Of a stretch of 6,342 bases of DNA, positions 1 through 6,142 are shown piece after piece. Location: the NCBI GenBank assembly GCA_022758935.1, contig JAEMQG010000086.1, forward strand, positions 1-6,342, in the 5' to 3' direction. The notes under the pieces were generated by a model. The model was not told where the DNA came from. It did not search any database and saw only the letters and a program-made list of their open reading frames with translations. Numbering within the stretch: the first letter of the stretch is position 1; every line of letters begins with the position of its first letter. The position numbers were made by a program, and so were the translations under genes. This stretch comes from Candidatus Nitrosopumilus sp. Its GTDB lineage: Archaea > Thermoproteota > Nitrososphaeria > Nitrososphaerales > Nitrosopumilaceae.

Positions 1-1
1 A

Positions 2-739
2 GAATACGACAAAACCTTTGATGGTATAGAGTCTGTCACTTTATTTGATCCAAATAATGTCCTTGGAAGCGTCAATGTAACTACTGCAGAGATTAGCTGC
101 AGCGTACACAATAATGCCAAATGCCTTGAAGTGACATTTGACCACATATTCAGGGAATCTTTAGAGTATAACATGGTAGCTACAAACATTTGGGATTTTC
201 AGCGAAATGGCTGGCAAAATTACTTTAATCACGGAATACAAATTGAAGGAGAATCCATGAATCCTCCAGAGCAATATTCTGGAATATACAAAGGACATAT
301 TCATTCTCTAACTGAAACTGGCAAAAATACTGCAATAGATGATGATAGGAATAGTTGGACCTTTGATAAAACATGGAATCGAGATTACATCAAACCAGTA
401 ATTGCAGATAGTGACATTTTGAATTCAGACAAGATGTGGGCAATAGAGCATCTTGGATACAAGTACTCTGACGGTAAGATGATTTTTGGATTTGATAGAA
501 TGGATCATCGCTTTGCAGACACCAAGAACCAGCAACAAAATCTTGCACAAAACCTAATGAAAGATCTATGTCCAGAGTGTCAAAAGAAGCCATTTGAAAA
601 GATTAATGACATTTTCTCTTATGACATTCCCAGTTACTCAAAGCTAGATAAAACAAAAATGAATCAAGAGGAGCAAAGGGCGCAAAAATTCCTACAACAA
701 TATCTTGAAAAAATATATCCTGGCAAAGTTTACGATTAG
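2..739 (+). CDS. Hypothetical protein, 5'-truncated by the window edge
   Basis: The frame is open from base 2 to the TAG at 737-739, giving 245 visible residues. The GTG at 131 is not a convincing start because coding-quality sequence continues upstream of it to the edge. I do not recognise the family. The first 45 or so visible residues look beta-rich and include two cysteines (ISCSVHNNAKC). The middle is rich in Trp, Tyr and Asp (IWDFQRNGWQNYF; WAIEHLGYKYSDGK). Near residues 190-193 there is a CPEC motif, which could bind metal or form a disulfide. The last 40 residues are charged and helical-looking (EEQRAQKFLQQYLEKIYPG). No membrane segment is visible in this part. A secreted or surface protein would fit the neighbourhood, but the N-terminus that would show a signal peptide is missing. 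The coding frame is well supported; the function is unknown. Confidence 0.8.
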   Translation, partial: EYDKTFDGIESVTLFDPNNVLGSVNVTTAEISCSVHNNAKCLEVTFDHIFRESLEYNMVATNIWDFQRNGWQNYFNHGIQIEGESMNPPEQYSGIYKGHIHSLTETGKNTAIDDDRNSWTFDKTWNRDYIKPVIADSDILNSDKMWAIEHLGYKYSDGKMIFGFDRMDHRFADTKNQQQNLAQNLMKDLCPECQKKPFEKINDIFSYDIPSYSKLDKTKMNQEEQRAQKFLQQYLEKIYPGKVYD

Positions 740-760
740 AATTATTTGGTCAATTAGAAA

Positions 761-789
761 TTTAATTTAAAAAAATTTTTAAAATTAAA
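761..789 (+). terminator. AT-rich inverted repeat with T-run, possible terminator of the first gene
   Basis: Starting 22 bases after the stop codon, the arms TTTAATTTAAAAA and TTTTTAAAATTAAA are near-perfect reverse complements around a short A/T centre that includes a run of five T. Archaeal termination generally relies on T-runs, so the T5 may matter more than the hairpin. The whole stretch is so AT-rich that chance self-complementarity is possible. Confidence 0.4.
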
Positions 790-830
790 CTAACATACAA
801 TTTTGATATTTTGTTAATTTTTAGAAATTC

Positions 831-838
831 TTATTAAT
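831..838 (+). promoter_or_regulatory. Candidate archaeal TATA box for the metalloprotease gene
   Basis: TTATTAAT lies 21-28 bases upstream of the GTG start. That is the spacing expected if transcription begins at or next to the start codon, giving a leaderless mRNA. No Shine-Dalgarno sequence is visible between it and the start, which supports the leaderless reading. The intergenic region is AT-rich throughout, so other TATA-like strings exist; this one is preferred for its spacing. Confidence 0.45.
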
Positions 839-858
839 ATCAATATCAAAGATAATAT

Positions 859-2706
859 GTGCAGTATAAAATTCATCTTTTAGTAATTTCTGCTATTATT
901 ATCGCATCATTTAGTTTCTATAATGCTTATGCCTCTGGCCCATTGAGTTTTGATCAAACTAGAATTGTATTGGAACATGGTGGCATAATTTCTTGTATTG
1001 GTTGTACTGATGTAGGTAATACAATAACTGTTACTTTGAACGGTGGTACAGGTGCAGCACCTCCCAACACAAAAACTATAACTCTTAACAAAGTTGTTGG
1101 TTCATCACCTCTTACTTATCAAAGTAATTTTATAAAATTCTATGATTGTCCTGCAACATGTGGTACTTACGAGTATGATGTTAAGGTCAATGATGTGATT
1201 ACAGCAACTGCTTCAGGTTATACTGTTACACCAGCAGCAACTATTTTTGCAACTGGCGATTTATCTGATCCTGCATATGTAAAAACTGCAAAAACAATAA
1301 CACCAAATAAATCTGTCACTAACACATGTAGTAGTTATGGTGCTGATACAGATGGAGACAATATTTGTGATTTTTGGGAAAATAATTCAAATTATCCAAG
1401 TCCATGTCCTTCTTCCGGTCCAGGACTATGCATTAGAACTTCTGCAACTGTCACTCCTTATTTTATAGGATGTACTCCTGGCGCAACTGATTTTAGGAAC
1501 ATTTGTCCTTCTCCTACTAAAGCTGATACATACTTTGAAATTGATTGGATGATGGGACACAAACCTAGTGATGATGTGATATCTGCAGTTGCAGACACAT
1601 TTAGAAATTCAAACTATGTTTCAAAAAATAGTGTCAATGGTATAAATTTTCATGTGCAATTAGATGAAGAACTACCACACGTCGATTTACTCCCATTCTC
1701 CTCTTCTGGAGTTACTGCGTCTCAGGGATATGATCAATTAAAGTACTGGTGGTTTGGAAACTCTACTGAACGAACATACTCATTTCCTAATGAAAATACC
1801 AATAGTCCTTGGTACACTAGTATGCGTAGTCAAAAAGGTCAGGTGTTTCATTATACTATTTTTGCACATCAGCAAGCAGGCATTTCTAACTTAAACTCAT
1901 CAGGTATAGCTGAAATGCCAGGAAATGATGCAGTGATCACCTTAGGTGCATTTGATGGTAAGGTCGGATCAAAAGAATACCAAAAAGCTGCTTTACTTCA
2001 TGAGATAGGACATAATCTTGGTCTAGATCATGGTGGTAATTCTGCCATAAATTGCAAACCAAACTATCTTAGCGTTATGAATTATGCATTTGAATTTCCA
2101 ATTTTTGTTTCTAATAGACCATTGGATTTCTCTAGATCATTATTGCCTACATTAACTGAAACATCACTCGATGAAAATGTTGGAGTTGGAGCAAGTAATG
2201 GACTAAAGACTGCCTATGGTCCACTATCTGTATTAAATACTACTACTGGAATTTCTGTCAATTGGAATCGAGATACTAACCCAGCAGATGCTACGGATGT
2301 GGGTGTTAATGCAGACATCAATAACTTTGGAATAACAAACTGTCTGCAATCTGCCAATCAAACCCTAACTGGATTTAAAGACTGGAATAGTTCTATGAAG
2401 CTAAGCTCATTGGGTATTCTTGGAGCTGGTGCAGAAGCAGAAACATATCCTGATGGTATGGATCCTAGTTTAGTAGTAGTAGAATCTAGTGTTACTGAAT
2501 TTTTAAACCAGTCTGGTACTATACCAAAAACACCAGAACCTAAATCAACACCGCTTCATCAATATAAAATTGGAATATCACCTGCCGACATAAAATGTAT
2601 GGACGAATTGAATGAAAAATTAACTCCTCCAAATAAAGAATTTGGTGGTTGCTTCACACCAGAAAATGTAATTGATATGGAAAAACGAGGCTGGGTCCAC
2701 ATTTAA
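859..2706 (+). CDS. Secreted zinc metalloprotease (metzincin type) with thaumarchaeal C-terminal module
   Basis: This is a predicted exported zinc endopeptidase of 615 residues. The GTG at 859 is the only plausible start, since an in-frame TAA lies at 853-855. It yields a signal peptide (MQYKIHLLVISAIIIASFSF, likely cleaved after AYA at residue 25). Residues 26-130 look like a beta-sandwich with four cysteines. DTDGDNICD at 163-171 resembles calcium-binding thrombospondin type 3 motifs. EIDWMMGH at 227-234 opens the protease domain. HEIGHNLGLDH at 381-391 supplies three zinc ligands (His381, His385, His391) and the base Glu382. Met407 in SVMNY is the metzincin Met-turn. The active site is therefore complete. 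Residues 563-615 match a C-terminal module that I recall from many thaumarchaeal secreted proteins, with Cys580, Cys598 and a final RGW. I cannot assign a MEROPS family; M10, M12 or M43-like is possible. The substrate is unknown. The gene is convergent with the subtilase gene. Confidence 0.9.
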   Translation: MQYKIHLLVISAIIIASFSFYNAYASGPLSFDQTRIVLEHGGIISCIGCTDVGNTITVTLNGGTGAAPPNTKTITLNKVVGSSPLTYQSNFIKFYDCPATCGTYEYDVKVNDVITATASGYTVTPAATIFATGDLSDPAYVKTAKTITPNKSVTNTCSSYGADTDGDNICDFWENNSNYPSPCPSSGPGLCIRTSATVTPYFIGCTPGATDFRNICPSPTKADTYFEIDWMMGHKPSDDVISAVADTFRNSNYVSKNSVNGINFHVQLDEELPHVDLLPFSSSGVTASQGYDQLKYWWFGNSTERTYSFPNENTNSPWYTSMRSQKGQVFHYTIFAHQQAGISNLNSSGIAEMPGNDAVITLGAFDGKVGSKEYQKAALLHEIGHNLGLDHGGNSAINCKPNYLSVMNYAFEFPIFVSNRPLDFSRSLLPTLTETSLDENVGVGASNGLKTAYGPLSVLNTTTGISVNWNRDTNPADATDVGVNADINNFGITNCLQSANQTLTGFKDWNSSMKLSSLGILGAGAEAETYPDGMDPSLVVVESSVTEFLNQSGTIPKTPEPKSTPLHQYKIGISPADIKCMDELNEKLTPPNKEFGGCFTPENVIDMEKRGWVHI

Positions 2707-2751
2707 CATCTTAAATGTATTCCAATAATTAACTAAGAACAATTTCTAAAA

Positions 2752-5700
2752 TTATTGAATTTTTATTTTTCCCATATTGATCAAAAATTGTATTCCTTTG
2801 ACAAAAGAGTTATCATCAATTGAGCCGTTTGCCCATCGTCCAGCATCATTTTTAATCCAAGATGGAATTTTGTTTACTTCTGTGTCTGTACCTTGAGGAG
2901 TTGATGGAATTTCCATTATTCCCATATTGATCAAATATTGTATTCCATAAACAAAATCATTATCAGTAATTTTATCCCCTGTCCACCAGCCAGCATCATT
3001 TTTAATCCAAGATGGAATGATCGGCTTGATTTTTGATACAATCAAAGTAAAATCTGTCTCTTTCAAAAAAGGACCTGTTCCCTTTACAGTAATTGTCCAA
3101 ACTCCTTTATCTAACTTTGATTTTATCATTTCAACATTGTTAATTGTATCAGTACCTTCTTTTGCAAGAGCATCTGGTATGTTTTTATCTAATACCAATG
3201 GCATTTTTTTATCCGTTCCCTTTGATATCAAAAGATCCAAATTATTTTCTAAAAGAACTTCACTTTTGAAATCTCCTGGAGGTGATCCACGATCATCCCA
3301 TACCAAAGTTAATTTCAGATCAGTAGGATTATCCAAATTAAGCGAATATTTTTTTTCTGAATTAGATGCTGAAAAAGAATCATTAATTATTATAGGGAAT
3401 TTTATCGTCGTGTTGGTGGATGTTGAGGTTTTGACTAATTTTGAGTCTTCGATTAATTTAATTGCATTTTTACCATTAACCAGACCCCACCCATATTTGT
3501 AATCGGGTCCAGGATTTCCCAAATCATCCGCAGTATGAATTAAAATGGCTTTGGCAGTATGTGGCAAAAGATGTGGTTCAAATGAATTTTTATTTTTTTG
3601 TTCCCACTTCTCTTCCATTAACACTACTAAACCTCCTACAAGGGGAGCTGCCATACTAGTTCCATGCATATGGATGTAATCGTTATTTGGACCTGTTGAA
3701 GTAATATCTTCCATGGGATTAGAATTATGGGCTCCAGGTGCCACCAAATCCGGTTTTATTCTTCCATCATCAGTAGGACCAAAACTGGAAAAGCTAGAAA
3801 CCACGTATCTCTCATTTACATCAAAATTTGAATCAATAGAGCCTACAACTATTGGATTTTTTGCAGTTGCAGGAGAATTAACTGTACTAAATCCTTCATA
3901 TTTCTTGATATAATCATCACAATGATTATTTAGGATTCGTTCATTTCCTGCTGCTTGTGTAATTATTATTTCTGAATATTTTTGGTTATTGTTAATTGCA
4001 TGATAACCATTTACAAATCTATCCAAAATATGAGAAGTAGTTGTATAATTCCCCAGATAGTTGCATTTGATTTGTTCATACTTACCGACTTCATGTCCTA
4101 GTGAAATATTCATCACATCAATTCTATCTCCGATTGTTATTGTAGGGTCATCAGATGGATGTGTGTTAAGAATACTATTTGCATTTTCAAAAGCTTCAAC
4201 TAAATCTCCATTATCGTCACCCCACAGCCTAGGATTTTGATCCGTATTGTAACGAGTTCCCCATGATAAAATCTGGACATTTGGCGCAACTCCTTTGTAA
4301 TTAGAATCAACAGAACCATCTCCTCCCAAAATACCTGCTACAAGGGTAGAATGTCCTCTATCAGAATCACTAGAAATATACAGATTATCAGGAGTGCTGA
4401 TACGATATAGTCTACCATTAAAATCGTCATGTGAAGAAACAAAACCACCATCAAAGATCAAGGCAACAGAACCCTTTCCTGTCAAGTTGTATTCTGATTT
4501 TATCTGATTAATATTGCCAACTCTTTTTGCTTCAGAAATTTCTGGCTCTAATGGTGGGTCCTGATATCTAATGAACTTGATTGCAGAATGTTTTGAGAGT
4601 TCTGTTATTTGATCAAAAGACATTAGGGCAGAGACAGCAGAGATGCCTTCCATCACAGAGCCTATTTCTCCATTGTAAGAAGTAATGATTTTTGTCATTT
4701 CTTTATCATGTAATTGCTTGTGAAAAAAAACTGTAATGCCGATTTTGTCAATATGAAGACCAGTTTTAAAATCTTTAACACTTTTCTTAAACACCCAAGG
4801 AGGAACATCTCTACTTTTAATGTTCGAATCAAGTTTAGTGTCTGGCTCTATTGGAATCATTGAACGAATTTCTGGATGTGAATTAACTGGAAATGTATCC
4901 AAACTAGTATCGTTTGCACTTGCTACATATACAAAATGATTAAAAAAATCAACCAAAGTTATTCCTTGCTCTTCTAATTTTTTTCGTTCATTCAAATCTA
5001 AATAATGAGTTGTTTGAAGAAAAAAGAAATTATCTGTTTTAGTTTTATTTCCTATGATGTTTTCTATTTGGAATCCTATGAGAGGTGTAAATGAACCCGA
5101 ATCTAATTGTAATTCAAACTTTTTTCCATCACCTGATGTGAATTCATCCATACGTGCTATAAATTCCCTAATAGGTTCGATAGAAATTGTTGCTTTTTCA
5201 ACACCACCACCTTTGTTGTACTGTACGACTACGTTACCAGTTGAGTTGAAAGAGTATAGTTGAATGAATGGCCAAACGTTAGCGTCAATACCTATCTGTC
5301 CTACACCGTCTTTACTAGGAACATTTGTGTTTACATCTTTTGGTTCCCTTATTACATTCATGTTATCGCTTGCATGAAATATACAGACACCTGTGGTAAT
5401 TACACCACCAGTTGAACTTCCCTGTATACCACCACTTGATGTACCTGGAACTGCAATACCGACAGTATCAGATACTGTAACAGTGCTTGGAGCAACTCCA
5501 AGGTTTTGTGTATTATCACAGAATATACCAAAGTCTAATCCTTCTCCAACAACAGTTGTTGTGGAATCTGCGATTTGTGCTGTGTTTACATCTGCAAAAT
5601 AACCATACCATTTACCGTCTATGGCTTGAACCATTCTGAGTATTTTACCATTAATAGTAACGTCTGGCTCACCTTTTTTCTTAAAAATATCATTAATGTT

Positions 5701-5901
5701 TGAATCGTTTACAACTACTTCGATGACCGTAGGTCCTGACATGTATCTATTGATCGTTGAATTTATTATGGATACAGATAAAGTTGAAGGTGGTAGTATA
5801 CTACCCCCATCAGCTGGTATGGCAACTGCCAAAGCCATTATGATTCCCATACCTAGAATAACCCATTTAGTATCACCGACTATGATTCTGTTCAATTTCA
5901 T
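2752..5901 (-). CDS. Exported S8 subtilisin-like serine protease with S-layer-like N-terminus
   Basis: This is a predicted surface or extracellular serine endopeptidase of 1049 residues. The ATG at 5901 is followed by an export signal (hydrophobic stretch at residues 13-28, then AIPADGG). Residues 35-245 resemble the N-terminal region of thaumarchaeal S-layer proteins (GEPDVTINGKILRMVQ; GNVVVQYNKGGG). Residues 370-450 could be an inhibitor-type propeptide. The S8 domain covers about 475-815: Asp484 in ALIFDGGF, His517 in GHSTLVAG, oxyanion Asn653 in AAGNE and Ser749 in HGTSMAAP. The triad is complete, though the Asp is followed by GG and not the usual TG. Residues 835-957 form a beta domain of the type that follows the catalytic core in KP-43-like subtilases. 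Two repeats starting IPSWIKNDAG (962-999 and 1012-1049) end the protein. It is much longer than a minimal subtilisin because of these added modules. Attachment to the cell surface is an inference. Confidence 0.92.
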   Translation of the reverse strand: MKLNRIIVGDTKWVILGMGIIMALAVAIPADGGSILPPSTLSVSIINSTINRYMSGPTVIEVVVNDSNINDIFKKKGEPDVTINGKILRMVQAIDGKWYGYFADVNTAQIADSTTTVVGEGLDFGIFCDNTQNLGVAPSTVTVSDTVGIAVPGTSSGGIQGSSTGGVITTGVCIFHASDNMNVIREPKDVNTNVPSKDGVGQIGIDANVWPFIQLYSFNSTGNVVVQYNKGGGVEKATISIEPIREFIARMDEFTSGDGKKFELQLDSGSFTPLIGFQIENIIGNKTKTDNFFFLQTTHYLDLNERKKLEEQGITLVDFFNHFVYVASANDTSLDTFPVNSHPEIRSMIPIEPDTKLDSNIKSRDVPPWVFKKSVKDFKTGLHIDKIGITVFFHKQLHDKEMTKIITSYNGEIGSVMEGISAVSALMSFDQITELSKHSAIKFIRYQDPPLEPEISEAKRVGNINQIKSEYNLTGKGSVALIFDGGFVSSHDDFNGRLYRISTPDNLYISSDSDRGHSTLVAGILGGDGSVDSNYKGVAPNVQILSWGTRYNTDQNPRLWGDDNGDLVEAFENANSILNTHPSDDPTITIGDRIDVMNISLGHEVGKYEQIKCNYLGNYTTTSHILDRFVNGYHAINNNQKYSEIIITQAAGNERILNNHCDDYIKKYEGFSTVNSPATAKNPIVVGSIDSNFDVNERYVVSSFSSFGPTDDGRIKPDLVAPGAHNSNPMEDITSTGPNNDYIHMHGTSMAAPLVGGLVVLMEEKWEQKNKNSFEPHLLPHTAKAILIHTADDLGNPGPDYKYGWGLVNGKNAIKLIEDSKLVKTSTSTNTTIKFPIIINDSFSASNSEKKYSLNLDNPTDLKLTLVWDDRGSPPGDFKSEVLLENNLDLLISKGTDKKMPLVLDKNIPDALAKEGTDTINNVEMIKSKLDKGVWTITVKGTGPFLKETDFTLIVSKIKPIIPSWIKNDAGWWTGDKITDNDFVYGIQYLINMGIMEIPSTPQGTDTEVNKIPSWIKNDAGRWANGSIDDNSFVKGIQFLINMGKIKIQ
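2755..3018 (-). repeat. Two tandem C-terminal repeats encoded in the subtilase gene
   Basis: Two protein repeats of about 38 residues occupy 2908-3018 (first, residues 962-998) and 2755-2868 (second, residues 1012-1049). Both run IPSWIKNDAG..W followed by a charged turn, then FV.GIQ(Y/F)LINMG and a basic or hydrophobic end. The DNA is strikingly conserved: 28 bases are identical between 2841-2868 and 2991-3018, and another 15 between 2771-2785 and 2921-2935. I recall such repeats at the ends of many thaumarchaeal exported proteins; their role, perhaps surface binding, is unproven. The second unit has Arg1022 where the first has Trp. Confidence 0.85.
2760..2770 (+). terminator. Poly-T run, likely terminator of the metalloprotease gene
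   Basis: TTTTTATTTTT begins 54 bases after the metalloprotease stop and is the first strong T-run on the plus strand. Runs of this kind act as archaeal terminators. It lies inside the last codons of the convergent subtilase gene, where the minus strand encodes the Lys/Ile-rich tail KIKIQ. If it is used, the two transcripts overlap at their 3' ends. Confidence 0.45.
3030..3224 (-). repeat. Copy 1 of a 195-base direct repeat (within the subtilase gene)
   Basis: This segment encodes residues 894-957 of the subtilase, in the beta domain after the catalytic core. It matches 6148-6342 in the same orientation without indels and with three mismatches, at 3053, 3085 and 3105. The last 119 bases (3106-3224) are identical in both copies. 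The match ends abruptly at 3030, where this copy goes on into the C-terminal repeats. The repeat continues beyond the right edge of the window, so its full length is unknown. Confidence 0.95.
5792..5805. repeat. Perfect 14-base palindrome in the subtilase signal-peptide region
   Basis: GGTAGTATACTACC is its own reverse complement. It lies in the codons just after the hydrophobic signal segment (residues 33-37). A close variant, GGTAATATACTACT, occurs at 5912-5925 upstream of the start codon, exactly 120 bases away. A dimeric regulator could bind both, but no other evidence supports this. Confidence 0.5.
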
Positions 5902-5911
5902 ATATTATTCT

Positions 5912-5925
5912 GGTAATATACTACT
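5912..5925 (-). promoter_or_regulatory. Imperfect palindrome upstream of the subtilase start, possible operator
   Basis: GGTAATATACTACT differs at two of 14 positions from the perfect palindrome GGTAGTATACTACC at 5792-5805. It lies 11-24 bases upstream of the ATG. On the coding strand it contains TATATTA, but that is too close to the ATG to be the TATA box of a transcript that includes it. An operator overlapping the transcription start is one reading; chance in AT-rich DNA is another. Confidence 0.3.
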
Positions 5926-5958
5926 TAACATTTTTTGAATTTACAATTATCGAGATAC

Positions 5959-5969
5959 TTTATTTTTAA
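5959..5969 (-). promoter_or_regulatory. Candidate TATA box for the subtilase gene
   Basis: On the coding strand this reads TTAAAAATAAA. Its centre would place the transcription start near 5937, giving a leader of about 36 bases. I see no Shine-Dalgarno site before the ATG. A weaker alternative, TGTTAAGTAG at 5921-5930, would give a leaderless transcript. The choice cannot be settled from sequence alone. Confidence 0.3.
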
Positions 5970-6142
5970 TCTAAATTATTAATTTGATTACTAGTTCCTA
6001 TACTGCATATTTTTTTGGTTTGAATAATGTTGTATCTTGTTTTTATGGCAAACATTGATTATTTTTAGAGAAAATACATTACTGAAAATGCATCTAAAGT
6101 ACTAGAATTGAAAATGCTAAAAATTATGGAACGGTGACTAGC

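Larger units (their letters stand above)
5902..6142. other. AT-rich intergenic region between the subtilase gene and the second subtilase copy
   Basis: No confident gene is present. The left part holds the subtilase promoter region. On the plus strand, ATG at 6045 opens a short frame that reads MANIDYF, meets TAG at 6066-6068, and continues in the same frame as RKYITENASKVLELKMLKI to TGA at 6135-6137. This could be a gene remnant or chance. TGAAAATGC occurs twice, at 6083-6091 and 6109-6117. A T5 run read on the minus strand near 6119-6123 could terminate the upstream subtilase copy. I see no tRNA-like structure or mobile-element ends. Confidence 0.5.

Noticed and set aside
390..593. Minus-strand open frame of 67 codons inside the first gene
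   Set aside because: It lies opposite clear coding sequence, has no recognisable features and no promoter-like sequence.
131..739. GTG at 131 as the start of the first gene
   Set aside because: The same frame is open with plausible protein sequence back to base 2, including cysteines and beta-like sequence, so the true start lies outside the window.
3017..3502. Plus-strand open frame of 161 codons
   Set aside because: It lies wholly opposite the subtilase coding sequence, shows no recognisable domain, and its composition is that expected from the reverse complement of a real gene.
5696..5938. Plus-strand open frame of 80 codons over the subtilase start
   Set aside because: It is antisense to the signal-peptide region and its hydrophobic stretches mirror the export signal on the other strand. 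There is no sign of an independent gene.
6083..6117. Two copies of TGAAAATGC 26 bases apart, as a possible regulator site or start of an array
   Set aside because: There are only two short copies in AT-rich DNA, with no symmetry and no further units, so this is not a CRISPR array or a convincing operator.
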